Assembly (NCBI GenBank): GCA_023450085.1
Contig: JAEXHI010000023.1
Span: 62,001-126,000, forward strand
Origin: Bacteroidota bacterium
GTDB lineage: Bacteria > Bacteroidota > Bacteroidia > Sphingobacteriales > Sphingobacteriaceae
DNA length: 64,000 nucleotides
Reading direction: 5' to 3'
Both the position numbers and the translations under genes were made by a program. The notes under the pieces were generated by a model. That model was not told the DNA's origin. It was given only the letters and a program-made list of their open reading frames with translations, and searched no databases. Below, piece after piece: positions 54,361-63,045 of this stretch. The stretch's first letter is position 1. Every line of letters begins with the position of its first letter.

Positions 54361-55431
54361 TTAATTATCAGTTTTTACACCAAATAGATAGCCCTTTAAT
54401 ATTCTTAGTCTCTCTTTAATATTTGAAACATCATTTGTTCCGTGCTGGCTTAGCCTATCATATTCCAATAAATCATAATCAGCATTTGCATAATCTTCCT
54501 CAGCTTTCACCCTGTTTAACATGACATCTTCAGCAAATTTCAGCAACGACGACCTTTTCAAAATAACCTCTTGGCCCTTTGTCCATTTAAAAAGCAAGTA
54601 ATAAACTACTATACTCCCCTGAGCCCTAAGCAAGCTATCTTTTAACGCAAAACATTTAGACATATCATCGAGACCAACTGTAATTTCCTTTGAGACTTCT
54701 TCGATTATAGACTTCATTTTCTTTCCGTACTTTTTCACCATAGCATCCAGGTATACTTTCTTCGTATCTATCAACTTTTTATTTTCCTTCATCGAAGTTT
54801 CAACCAATAGCAGTTTTGCCGCAACTTCTTGGTGCTGATATCGATTATTTGAAAATCTGACTTTCTCCTCAAAGAAACTATGCTTAGCTATTTTACGGAT
54901 TTCAGATATCATATCGCCTCCAAAAGCATTCCGCTTCTCAGCGGAATTAAGTGGAACTGCTTCATTTAGTCTTGAAAACATATCTTCAATCAAATCTAGA
55001 TCGTCAGTTTGCACACTAATAATAGGAAGGACGAAAGAATCAAAATTTATTTTTATTCTCGGATATTCTTTTGCCATGTCCTCGTAGGTTAAACCCGCCA
55101 ATTTAATATTGACATCGCTTTGTAATTCGAAATCCAAGGAAAGAGCAAACTTACCTTCAATAAACGCCCAAATTGCTTCAAGCCTTTGCTTACCGTCGAT
55201 TATAGCGAAAGACTTTCCGATTTCCTTCTTTTCTTCTCTCCCAAATTGATGGAAATAAATCTTGGGAATATCATAATTATTCAATATAGAATCTATCAGC
55301 AATTGTTTTTTCTCCAAAGTCCAAATCTCTCCGTTGCGTTGATATTCTGGACTAACAATTATTTCGTCTTTGTCGGAATATATTCGAATAATGGTAGCAT
55401 GTTGTAGTGGATTATTTTCAATATAGCTCAT
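54361..55431 (-). CDS. Second DUF262-family protein
   Basis: The 356-aa protein has DUF262 at its N-terminus: SPEYQRNGEIWTLEKKQLLI near residue 30 and the catalytic-type AIIDGKQRLEAIW near 75. The C-terminus is helical (VKKYGKKMKSIIEEVSKEIT). It lacks the extra N-terminal domain of the first DUF262 protein. It is encoded upstream of the methyltransferase on the same strand and could belong to the restriction-modification unit or stand alone. It is the last gene before attR. Confidence 0.85.
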   Translation of the reverse strand: MSYIENNPLQHATIIRIYSDKDEIIVSPEYQRNGEIWTLEKKQLLIDSILNNYDIPKIYFHQFGREEKKEIGKSFAIIDGKQRLEAIWAFIEGKFALSLDFELQSDVNIKLAGLTYEDMAKEYPRIKINFDSFVLPIISVQTDDLDLIEDMFSRLNEAVPLNSAEKRNAFGGDMISEIRKIAKHSFFEEKVRFSNNRYQHQEVAAKLLLVETSMKENKKLIDTKKVYLDAMVKKYGKKMKSIIEEVSKEITVGLDDMSKCFALKDSLLRAQGSIVVYYLLFKWTKGQEVILKRSSLLKFAEDVMLNRVKAEEDYANADYDLLEYDRLSQHGTNDVSNIKERLRILKGYLFGVKTDN

Positions 55432-55560
55432 CAGGGAAAATTTATCTTAGGCTGAAAAATAAAGATTTTTCAACACAAATAAATTAATTTCTTCAAATGA
55501 TCTTTAATTCCCATAACACATTCACAAATTATAATAGACAATTTGGAAAAGACATCTAAA

Positions 55561-55581
55561 CTGGGTGCAATAATGGGTGCT
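55561..55581 (+). repeat. Paired GGGTGC repeats near attR
   Basis: CTGGGTGCAATAATGGGTGC mirrors the repeat pair at 41341-41366, in the same orientation. It lies about 40 bp inside attR. It is a possible integrase arm site. Confidence 0.5.
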
Positions 55582-55588
55582 AAAAAGC

Positions 55589-55624
55589 AAAAACCCACTC
55601 AGATTATCTCTAAGTGGGTTTTTT
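55589..55624 (-). terminator. Element-borne terminator for tRNA-Asp
   Basis: AAAACCCACT pairs with AGTGGGTTTT in the tRNA direction, directly after the tRNA 3' end. It replaces the hairpin now displaced to 41166-41198. Confidence 0.75.
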
Positions 55625-55641
55625 GCGGTCCGGACGGGACT
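55619..55641 (-). repeat. attR: 3' end of intact tRNA-Asp
   Basis: This is the 23-bp direct repeat of attL (41193-41215). It spans the T-run, acceptor 3' strand and part of the T-arm of the tRNA gene. Confidence 0.9.
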
Positions 55642-55699
55642 CGAACCCGCGACCTCCGCCGTGACAGGGCGGCATTCTAACCAGCTGAACTACCGAACC
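55626..55699 (-). tRNA. tRNA-Asp (GTC)
   Basis: This 74-nt cloverleaf has acceptor arms GGTTCGG/CCGGACC and anticodon loop CTGTCAC (GTC) on stem CCGCC/GGCGG. The T-loop is TTCGAGT, the discriminator is G, and CCA is not encoded. It is the insertion target of the element on its left. Confidence 0.97.
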
Positions 55700-55855
55700 G
55701 TTCGCAACGTTAAACAACCGTTTTCCGTTTTGGTGATGCAAATATAGAGCGAATATTTCATTTATTCAACAAAATTTAAAAATAATTTAACACCGAGCAA
55801 AAAACACCTCATTTACAATTGATTATTTTTTTTTATAAGCAACCTCACACCAAAC

Positions 55856-55884
55856 AAAAAGCCCCGCATGTGCGGGGCTTTGTA
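55856..55884 (-). terminator. Terminator downstream of prfA
   Basis: AAAAAGCCCCGCA pairs with TGCGGGGCTTT in the gap after the prfA stop. The stem is GC-rich, and the T-run falls on the minus strand. Confidence 0.85.
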
Positions 55885-55903
55885 TAAATTAGCAGCAGAA
55901 ATC

Positions 55904-56977
55904 CTAGTTCACTGCGCCATCTTTCATTTTCTCTGCGTTCTCTGCAAACTGAAGTTTATCAATCAGCTCTTGGATATCTCCATCAACAATAGCGGGCAAG
56001 TTGTATAAAGTTAAACCAATACGATGATCCGTTACACGACCTTGAGGATAGTTGTAGGTTCTGATCTTGGCCGATCTATCACCCGTAGACACCATCGTTT
56101 TACGTTTCGCGGCAATATCACCATGTTTCTTTTGCACCTCCAAGTCGTACAACTTCGAGCGCAACATCTCCATGGCAAGCTCACGGTTGGCCAACTGTGA
56201 ACGCTCCACCTGACATACCACCACAATGCCCGAAGGCCTGTGCGTTAACTGCACCTTGGTTTCTACCTTATTTACGTTCTGTCCACCAGCACCACCTGAG
56301 CGTGAAGTTTGCAAGTCCACATCCGCAGGATTAATGTACACATCCACTTCCTCAGCCTCTGGCAATACTGCTACCGAAGCTGCCGAAGTATGTACCCTAC
56401 CCTGAGTTTCAGTATCAGGCACACGCTGTACACGGTGTACACCACTTTCATATTTCAGCGTACCGTAAACATCATCGCCACTTACTTTTAAAATCACCTC
56501 TTTGTAACCACCAGCAGTACCCTCCGTTACGTCCATCACTTCAACCTTCCAGCCTTTGGTATCGAAATAACGGGTATACATACGATACAAATCGCCAGCA
56601 AAAAGTGCTGCTTCATCACCACCCGTACCACCACGAATTTCAAATACCGCATTTTTCGCATCCTCCGGATCCTTAGGAATCAACATCAATCTAATGCGTT
56701 CCTCCATTTCCTCCTGCTGTACCAATAACAAATCCTGCTCCTCCTTTGCCATCTCTCTCATCTCAGGATCCTTCTCATTGCTCAAAATATCTTTGTTTGC
56801 CTCAATATTGCTCATTACGTTTTTGTACACCTTGTACTCTTCCACAATTTTAGTGAGGTCTTTATACTCTTTATTCAATGCAGCAAAACGTTTCATGTCC
56901 TGTATCACATCAGGATTGCTCAACTGCTCTTCCACATCTTCCCAGCGCAACTTAATGGCTTCTAACTTATCTAACAT
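55904..56977 (-). CDS. prfA: Peptide chain release factor 1
   Basis: RF1 reads UAA and UAG in the ribosomal A-site and releases the finished chain. The 357-aa protein has the GGQ loop in SRSGGAGGQNVNKVETKVQL and the codon-reading tripeptide PDT in RVPDTETQGRVHTSAASV, which is the PxT form of RF1 (RF2 has SPF). It is complete and lies immediately right of the tRNA-Asp insertion site on the chromosome. Confidence 0.97.
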   Translation of the reverse strand: MLDKLEAIKLRWEDVEEQLSNPDVIQDMKRFAALNKEYKDLTKIVEEYKVYKNVMSNIEANKDILSNEKDPEMREMAKEEQDLLLVQQEEMEERIRLMLIPKDPEDAKNAVFEIRGGTGGDEAALFAGDLYRMYTRYFDTKGWKVEVMDVTEGTAGGYKEVILKVSGDDVYGTLKYESGVHRVQRVPDTETQGRVHTSAASVAVLPEAEEVDVYINPADVDLQTSRSGGAGGQNVNKVETKVQLTHRPSGIVVVCQVERSQLANRELAMEMLRSKLYDLEVQKKHGDIAAKRKTMVSTGDRSAKIRTYNYPQGRVTDHRIGLTLYNLPAIVDGDIQELIDKLQFAENAEKMKDGAVN

Positions 56978-57204
56978 ATATTTTTAAGAAAATCAATATC
57001 TAACAATAATCAAAGCAAGCCCCGCTTTGCGCTCTTGTCTTTTTGTTAACTCCTGTCATCCTTAGTCTGTCGAAGGATACCCTCTCGCTTTCAACGCTTC
57101 GATAAACTCAGCGTGACACCAATGAACAATCAACCATAAAACAAAAAGTACAACCGCTTCAATCGGGTTTATTTAACCAAAAACACTGCAATAAATCACA
57201 TGCT

Positions 57205-58011
57205 TTAATTATCGGACAGCAAAAATACGGCTTTTTCGGTTAACACCGCAATTAATTTGTTGCCCACCGCCACTTGCCTAATCGGACCGCTTACAGGCAG
57301 TTGCTGCTTAGATTGCTCAAACGAAACAGGATGGTATTTCACCAAAGTATGACCATTCACAAAAGCAATAACGTTACTGGCAATGTTAAAATCGGTTAAA
57401 CTATCAATAGGCAATTCCCTCAAATAGCCCCCAAACCTGTCAAATTGTAAAATACCGTTGTTGCGGCGTTGTAAAAATACATACTGGTCAGAAGCGGCTA
57501 ACTTTTTCGCATCAACCACTTCATCAAACAATTGGAAAAGGCTGGCCGAACGGACATCCTCTGTAAAATTGCTGCTCAGTTTAACCAGTACATTACTGGC
57601 CCTATCAAAAATCCACAGACTATTATTATTCCCAGAAGCCACTGCCGACACCAATAAATTACCATTCTTGGCAAAAGAGTAGCTCGTAATTTCGTTTAGG
57701 TTATTATTAAGTACCACCACCTGCTGAAAATCAGCATAAAAAAGTACCACCCTTAACGGGTCCGAAACATCTACGCTGTACAATTTCCCAAAACGGTTAT
57801 TACTATATCGCCATTTCAACACACCTTTTGCATCATATTTCAACAATTCATCCCTACCCGAAAGCAGGTAAACATTATCTAAATTGTCTGCATAAACAGC
57901 TTTAGCAACGGTATCTATTTTGGCTACTTGTTTCAATTGCGCTTTTGATTCGCCACTACTCAACAGCAAAATAATTAAACAATTAAGCAATAAAACAATT
58001 AACCTTTTCAT
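57205..58011 (-). CDS. Secreted propeller-like protein
   Basis: The 268-aa protein has a signal peptide (LIVLLLNCLIILLLSSGESKA) and repeated blade-like strands (VYLLSGRDELLKYDAKGVLK, then NNSLWIFDRASNVLVKLSSN), suggesting a beta-propeller or NHL-type fold. No enzymatic motif is seen. It follows lpxH by 19 bp on the same strand, so it is probably co-transcribed. An envelope role is inferred. Confidence 0.75.
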   Translation of the reverse strand: MKRLIVLLLNCLIILLLSSGESKAQLKQVAKIDTVAKAVYADNLDNVYLLSGRDELLKYDAKGVLKWRYSNNRFGKLYSVDVSDPLRVVLFYADFQQVVVLNNNLNEITSYSFAKNGNLLVSAVASGNNNSLWIFDRASNVLVKLSSNFTEDVRSASLFQLFDEVVDAKKLAASDQYVFLQRRNNGILQFDRFGGYLRELPIDSLTDFNIASNVIAFVNGHTLVKYHPVSFEQSKQQLPVSGPIRQVAVGNKLIAVLTEKAVFLLSDN

Positions 58012-58030
58012 TGACTATTTCAATTCCCCT

Positions 58031-58780
58031 TTAGGGGTTAGGGGTAAAATACTCCAACCTTAGTTGCTCTCCGTCAAAAACCCCGTACGACTGGTAATTT
58101 AACCACTCGCCAATGTTAACGTAAGTACTGCGATCGTTTAGTTTTATTTCCAAAGGCAAATGCCGGTGTCCAAATACAAAATAATCAAAATGCTGCTTTT
58201 GCAATTGCTCTTTAGCATACACCGCCAGCCATTCTTTCTCTTCACCTAAAAAAACTTCCTCGGCTTTACTGGCTGCCCTACTATGTGCCGACCAACCATT
58301 GGCAATGCCCAATCCAATACGAGGAGGCAAAACACCAAACAGCCACTGGCAAACAGGGTTTCTAAAAATCTTTCTTAAAAACTTATATTTTTGATCGCCA
58401 GGACCCAAACCATCACCATGATGCAGGTAAAATTTCTTACCGTTACGTTCAATCACCAGCTCATCGCTCACAATCTGCATGCCTATCTCTTTGGTGAAAT
58501 AGTCCTTCACCCACATATCATGATTACCCTTGAAAAAGTAGATTTTAATACCGCTATCGGCCATTTGTGCCAACTTGCCCTGCAACCTCACAAACCCCTT
58601 GGGCACTACATATTTATATTCGAACCAAAAATCAAACACATCGCCCATTAAAAACAGTTCGCTGCAAGTAGGTGTAATCCAATCCAGCCATTTTACAATA
58701 CGGTCTTCACGCAACCTACTCTCCTCGTAGTTAGGAGATCCCAAATGAAAATCTGATGCGAAATATATGTTCTTGGTCAT
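58031..58780 (-). CDS. lpxH: UDP-2,3-diacylglucosamine diphosphatase (LpxH-type)
   Basis: This hydrolase of lipid A biosynthesis removes UMP from UDP-diacylglucosamine. The 249-aa calcineurin-like metallophosphoesterase shows the metal motifs SDFHLGS, MGDVFDFW, KGNHDMW, LHHGDG and VFGHRH in order. The spacing and FDFW fit LpxH rather than general phosphatases. It is upstream of the propeller-like gene in the same transcript. Confidence 0.9.
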   Translation of the reverse strand: MTKNIYFASDFHLGSPNYEESRLREDRIVKWLDWITPTCSELFLMGDVFDFWFEYKYVVPKGFVRLQGKLAQMADSGIKIYFFKGNHDMWVKDYFTKEIGMQIVSDELVIERNGKKFYLHHGDGLGPGDQKYKFLRKIFRNPVCQWLFGVLPPRIGLGIANGWSAHSRAASKAEEVFLGEEKEWLAVYAKEQLQKQHFDYFVFGHRHLPLEIKLNDRSTYVNIGEWLNYQSYGVFDGEQLRLEYFTPNP

Positions 58781-58961
58781 CTAAATTTCAAAGATAGCGT
58801 AGTTTTAAGTAATAATTAAGTTTTGCCGATAATACTTCGTTTCTTTGAAAAAACTAAATATAAATGGCCATTAAAATGCAAATCCGATAGATTTAGTAGA
58901 TTTTTTCACTTTCTATCTAGAATTCATCTAAATAAGTGCCATTATTTAAAACTTAATTTTG

Positions 58962-58969
58962 TACTTTTG
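58962..58969 (+). promoter_or_regulatory. Candidate -7 box of the ferredoxin reductase operon
   Basis: TACTTTTG fits TAnnTTTG, 18 bp before the ATG at 58987. No clear -33 TTTG is found at the expected distance, so support is partial. A leader of about 12 bases would result. Confidence 0.4.
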
Positions 58970-58986
58970 CACAAATTTTTAAGAAT

Positions 58987-59997
58987 ATGATCTCTACTGA
59001 TATAGCTATTATAGGCGCTGGGCCAGTTGGTTTGTTTGCAATTTTTGAAGCGGGTTTGTTAAAAATGCGCTGTCATTTAATTGACTACTTACCTCAGGTT
59101 GGCGGTCAGCTATCAGAAATATACCCTAAAAAACCTATTTACGATATTCCGGGTTTCCCATCTGTATTGGCTCAAGAGCTTATTGACAATTTGATGGAGC
59201 AAGCCAAACCTTTCCACCCAGGTTTTACCCTTGGTGAGCGTATTGAAGGCTTGGAAAAAAGAGGCGAAGGCGATTTCGTATTAACCACTAACATGGGCAC
59301 TGTAATTGAAGCCAAAGTAGTGGTAATTGCCGGTGGTTTGGGATGTTTCGAGCCCCGTAAGCCCGCTGTTGCCGGATTAGAAAAATTTGAAAATGGCCGT
59401 GGTGTCAACTACATGATCTTAGATCCTGAGAAATACCGTGACCAAAAAATGGTAATTGCTGGTGGTGGCGACTCGGCCTTAGACTGGACTATTTTCCTAG
59501 CTGAAATTTGCAGCGAGTTAACTTTGGTACACCGTAGCGAAGCCTTTAGAGGTGCGCCAGATTCAGTCGCCAAAGTAATGGAATTGGCCGAAAAAGGTAA
59601 AATCAACTTGATTTTGAACAGTAACCTAAACGCTGTACATGGCGAGGGTAAATTGGAAACGGTTGAAATTATCCATAACAAAACCATGGAAATCATTAGT
59701 GTTGAAGCTGATCACTTAATTCCTTTGTTTGGCTTAAGCCCTAAATTGGGACCAATTGAACAATGGGGACTTAACATTAGCAAAAGTGCTATTGAAGTAA
59801 ATGTTGACGACTACTCAACCAATGTTCCGGGAGTTTATGCTATTGGCGATATTAACACTTACACCAATAAGTTAAAGCTGATTTTATGCGGTTTCCACGA
59901 AGCGGCATTAATGAGCCACAGCGCTTACCAGTACATGAACCCTGGCGTAAAATACACCATGAAGTATACCACCGTTAATGGTGTTAGTGAGTTTTAA
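58987..59997 (+). CDS. Ferredoxin-NADP reductase, thioredoxin-reductase-like type
   Basis: The 336-aa flavoprotein transfers electrons between NAD(P)H and ferredoxin. It has an N-terminal FAD motif GAGPVGLFAIFEAGL, the NAD(P) motif AGGGDSALDW near residue 158 and a C-terminal GDINTYTNKLKLILCGFHEA. It lacks the redox CxxC of thioredoxin reductase, which fits the YumC-type ferredoxin reductases. The ferredoxin gene follows by 20 bp, supporting the function. Confidence 0.92.
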   Translation: MISTDIAIIGAGPVGLFAIFEAGLLKMRCHLIDYLPQVGGQLSEIYPKKPIYDIPGFPSVLAQELIDNLMEQAKPFHPGFTLGERIEGLEKRGEGDFVLTTNMGTVIEAKVVVIAGGLGCFEPRKPAVAGLEKFENGRGVNYMILDPEKYRDQKMVIAGGGDSALDWTIFLAEICSELTLVHRSEAFRGAPDSVAKVMELAEKGKINLILNSNLNAVHGEGKLETVEIIHNKTMEIISVEADHLIPLFGLSPKLGPIEQWGLNISKSAIEVNVDDYSTNVPGVYAIGDINTYTNKLKLILCGFHEAALMSHSAYQYMNPGVKYTMKYTTVNGVSEF

Positions 59998-60017
59998 GAA
60001 TTATATTGAACAATAAG

Positions 60018-60344
60018 ATGAGCGATATTAATATCACCGTTGAAGACAGAGAAGGGAATGTAGCTGATTTAGTTGCCCCTACTGACATGGGCCTTAGCCT
60101 AATGGAGTTTCTAAAAGCTAGCGAGTACGATGTATTGGCTACCTGCGGAGGTATGGCCTTATGCGCTACCTGCTGTGTTGACGTACTTGAAGGAGAAGAA
60201 AAGCTTAATGAAATGAGCGATGACGAATATGCCATGCTAGACACTTTGCCTGATCTTTTGCCTAATTCAAGGTTAGCTTGTCAACTTCAATTAAAGCCTG
60301 AAATGGAAGGCTTAAAAGTAAGATTACACGCCATGGATTACTAA
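60018..60344 (+). CDS. Adrenodoxin-type [2Fe-2S] ferredoxin
   Basis: This is a 108-aa protein from ATG 60018 (MSDINITVEDREG); the upstream frame opens with TTG only. Cluster ligands are seen as C-x5-C-x2-C in ATCGGMALCATCCVDV and the fourth Cys in SRLACQLQL. It is the likely partner of the reductase encoded just upstream, in one operon ending at a strong bidirectional terminator. Confidence 0.93.
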   Translation: MSDINITVEDREGNVADLVAPTDMGLSLMEFLKASEYDVLATCGGMALCATCCVDVLEGEEKLNEMSDDEYAMLDTLPDLLPNSRLACQLQLKPEMEGLKVRLHAMDY

Positions 60345-60363
60345 TTGCTAATCCGGTTGATAT

Positions 60364-60397
60364 AAAAAAGGAGTCCCGAACGTTCGGGACTCCTTTT
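60364..60397. terminator. Bidirectional terminator between ferredoxin and protease genes
   Basis: The stem contains GTCCCGAACGTTCGGGAC with A- and T-runs on both sides, at a convergent junction. The same 18-base core is found at 62941-62973. Confidence 0.88.
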
Positions 60398-60419
60398 TGC
60401 TTTTATACGCTTTTAAATA

Positions 60420-62108
60420 TTAATTCTCTTCGTCTACCGATAGCTTAGCACTACCAATCGTTTTATAGCTACCATCGCCTTTTAAAATAGCCAGCATTTG
60501 GTTTTGATTACCAAACAGTGATTTGGCCTTGGCAATCTCCTTATCATATTGGAATGATTGTTCAATTCTTCCTTTCTCGTGAAAGTAGCGACTAATGATC
60601 TGTGTTTCCAAGGCTCTTTTAATTTCAGCCTTATGATTTGTCAAATCATCTTTTTTGGCTCCGGTCATTTTTACCTTCAAGGCTTCCAAATCTGCTTTTA
60701 CAGCCGCTGTTTTATTCTCCCTTTCTGCTTCCGCTTTGAGATCGCTCAACAAGCGTTCTGATTTAGAGGTGTAGCTATAATCTTTATTGGCTAATGAAGC
60801 CACAAACTGGGCGTATTGGGCATCACTAACCTGGAAATCTTTTGCCGCAGCCACTTTGTTTACTTTCTTAAATTCATTGGCATAATCAAAGAATAAATTT
60901 TTATTGAATAGGGTCAAGGTAATTGGACTGTATTTTACAGGATCTACCACTACATCCGGAAAAATACCATTCCCGTCATAAACGGTCCTGCCTGCTTTGG
61001 TACCATAAGCCTTCAAGGTGCTATCTGCAAATTTACCCGCTGTGCCATCTTGCTTTTTATGCGCATAATCTAACGCCTGTATGCATCGGCCAGATGGCGT
61101 ATAGTATTTTGCCACCGTAACCTTTACTAAGCTGTTGTAAGGCAAATTAAAGGTTTGTTGAACCAAACCCTTGCCATAGCTACGTTGGCCCACCACAATG
61201 GCTCTATCTAAGTCTTGCAAGGCACCCGCCACAATCTCCGATGCCGATGCAGATGCCCCATTGATTAAAACCACCACTGGCAAGTTAGCCGCAATAGCTG
61301 GCACCACAGTTTTATAGGTGGCACTCTTCTCTGGATTACGACCTTTTTGGCTTACTACCAGCACATTTTTATCTACAAAAAGATTCACGATTTTAACCGC
61401 TTCCTGAAGGATGCCTCCTCCATTATTACGCAAGTCTAAAATAAGCCCTTTAGGCTTTTGTTTCATGATGTTTTCTAGGGCATCCTTTACTTCTTGTCCA
61501 GAATTTTCCAAAAACTTATCTAAACGGATATACCCTACCTGTTCATCCAGCATTCCTGAGTACGAAACATTAGGTTGTTTGATTTCTTCTCTTACCAAGG
61601 ACTTATTAAGCTCCGCTCCGTCCCTTAGCAACGTAAGGCTAACAGGGGTTCCTTTTGGCCCTCTTAAAAGTTGACTAATTTGGGCTCGTTGTTTTCCCGT
61701 GGTTTCTACACCGTTAATCTTTACTATTTGATCTCCTGGACGTATATCTGCTTTTTGCGAGGGATACCCCTCACTTATCTCGTTCACGAAAAGTTTACCA
61801 TCAATGGTTAATGTACCCGCGCCAATACCGCCGTATTGAGTGCTCACATATTTTAATTTGTAATCTTCAATTTCCGATTCGGGTACGTATTCAGTATAAG
61901 GATCCAAGCTGCCCAACATAGCATCAATGCCATTCTTCATCAGCTCGCCAGCATTGGTTTCCTCTACATAATTAATGTTGATCTCTTTATACAAGGATGC
62001 AAATACATCCAAATTTTTCGACACCTGAAACAGGTCTTCATTAAAGGCAAGGGTAAGCGAGGTAACGGCTAGGACAGTGCACAATAGTGCTATTTTTACT
62101 TTCTTCAT
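60420..62108 (-). CDS. C-terminal processing protease (S41, CtpA/Prc type)
   Basis: The 562-aa periplasmic serine protease has a signal sequence (IALLCTVLAVTSLTLAFN), a PDZ domain near 90-170 (YGGIGAGTLTIDG, PSQKADIRPGDQIVKING) and the S41 domain. The catalytic Ser is in NGASASASEIVAG and Lys in GQRSYGKGLVQQ. The C-terminal 170 residues are a helical extension of the longer Bacteroidota Prc forms. It trims proteins from their C-terminus. A possible -7 box (CAAACTTA on plus, 62137-62144) lies upstream. Confidence 0.93.
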   Translation of the reverse strand: MKKVKIALLCTVLAVTSLTLAFNEDLFQVSKNLDVFASLYKEININYVEETNAGELMKNGIDAMLGSLDPYTEYVPESEIEDYKLKYVSTQYGGIGAGTLTIDGKLFVNEISEGYPSQKADIRPGDQIVKINGVETTGKQRAQISQLLRGPKGTPVSLTLLRDGAELNKSLVREEIKQPNVSYSGMLDEQVGYIRLDKFLENSGQEVKDALENIMKQKPKGLILDLRNNGGGILQEAVKIVNLFVDKNVLVVSQKGRNPEKSATYKTVVPAIAANLPVVVLINGASASASEIVAGALQDLDRAIVVGQRSYGKGLVQQTFNLPYNSLVKVTVAKYYTPSGRCIQALDYAHKKQDGTAGKFADSTLKAYGTKAGRTVYDGNGIFPDVVVDPVKYSPITLTLFNKNLFFDYANEFKKVNKVAAAKDFQVSDAQYAQFVASLANKDYSYTSKSERLLSDLKAEAERENKTAAVKADLEALKVKMTGAKKDDLTNHKAEIKRALETQIISRYFHEKGRIEQSFQYDKEIAKAKSLFGNQNQMLAILKGDGSYKTIGSAKLSVDEEN

Positions 62109-62200
62109 ATCGCCAACGTTTAAATAGCGTTCCTTTCAAACTTATTGCTTAAAAAGAGTACGGAAAGTAAATTTAATAAAAAAGAATAAAATAGGAATGT

Positions 62201-62416
62201 TTAAAGCCTATTTCCGTCTGGATCGGCCAAAGCTTTGCGAATGGTAAACTCAATATAGGCATTATCCCTGTTCACCAGCTTAGCTAACTGCTGCACTAAT
62301 TGATCTTCCTGCCCTGGAGTAAATGGAATTTCTACTGCGGCCAACTCACGATATTTCCTTAAAAACTTTGTTTTTACTTTGTTCCAGCTTTCAGTTGTAA
62401 GGGTAAAACTTGCCAT
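62201..62416 (-). CDS. Small conserved hypothetical protein
   Basis: This 71-aa soluble, helical protein (KVKTKFLRKYRELAAVEI, then PGQEDQLVQQLAKLVNRDNA) has no motif I can assign. The regular composition and clean ATG suggest a real gene. It is upstream of the protease on the same strand with a 92-bp gap. Confidence 0.65.
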   Translation of the reverse strand: MASFTLTTESWNKVKTKFLRKYRELAAVEIPFTPGQEDQLVQQLAKLVNRDNAYIEFTIRKALADPDGNRL

Positions 62417-62573
62417 GGGTTAAGGGTTTTGTTGCAAATTTAGGGAATTTATTTGTTTTTACGCATTACAAGGGAGGAACCGAAATAAAGAGCGGCCAAC
62501 AACCTACATAACTAATTGGTTTTTAAACAAATATTTACTAATTTGATATTAATCGTTAACTAAATTAAACATC

Positions 62574-62921
62574 ATGAAAAATTTAATCGTTAAAGTATTT
62601 CTGATTACGCTCTTGTTTGCGGCAACATCGTTCAAAAACAAAATGAGTACTGGTTATGTCACGCTCGAGGTGAGCTACATGACCGTAATGGGTGGACAGG
62701 CTACCGTTTACAACACGGACACCAACACCTACTATTACATTAATGCCGTAGACACCTATGGATCAGAAGAGGTCCCTTACGGCAACTACCAACTTGTTTC
62801 TGCTGGCACCAACTCATGCAACCCGCCACTTATCCATAGTGTCACCACTTCTACAGGATATACGAGTTTTACCATTGACGACACCAATCCTTCGTTCACC
62901 ATTTTTGCAAGTTGTTATTAA
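62574..62921 (+). CDS. Small secreted beta-rich protein
   Basis: The 115-aa protein has a signal peptide (LIVKVFLITLLFAATSF) and a mature part rich in Thr, Tyr and Val (GQATVYNTDTNTYYYINAVD) with two cysteines (SCNPPL and the C-terminal ASCY). It is probably a small extracytoplasmic domain. I do not recognise a family. It is alone and ends at a shared terminator. Confidence 0.65.
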   Translation: MKNLIVKVFLITLLFAATSFKNKMSTGYVTLEVSYMTVMGGQATVYNTDTNTYYYINAVDTYGSEEVPYGNYQLVSAGTNSCNPPLIHSVTTSTGYTSFTIDDTNPSFTIFASCY

Positions 62922-62940
62922 TCATATTCGCCTAAAAACA

Positions 62941-62973
62941 AAAAAAGGTCCCGAACGTTCGGGACCTTTTTTT
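62941..62973. terminator. Bidirectional terminator, second copy of the 18-base core
   Basis: The core GTCCCGAACGTTCGGGAC lies between A- and T-runs, at the convergent junction of the genes ending at 62921 and 63046. The core is identical to that at 60364-60397. Confidence 0.88.
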
Positions 62974-63045
62974 GTTAGTATCTTATTCACTCTATACAAA
63001 TCGAGGTCATTTACCAATAACCTTTCATTGTTATTTCAAGAGAGT

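Larger units (their letters stand above)
41193..55641. mobile_element. Integrative element in tRNA-Asp carrying a defence cargo
   Basis: About 14.4 kb lies between 23-bp direct repeats, with an integrase at the left end and the intact tRNA at the right. Contents in order are integrase, helper protein, excisionase-like HTH, Rep-like protein, XRE, and superinfection-exclusion-like protein. Next come a lipoprotein, CoiA-like nuclease, GIY-YIG protein, DUF262/ATPase/unknown operon, HNH endonuclease with C5 methyltransferase, and a second DUF262 protein. Conjugation genes are absent, so transfer would need help. Base composition is visibly more A+T-rich than the flanks. Confidence 0.88.
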
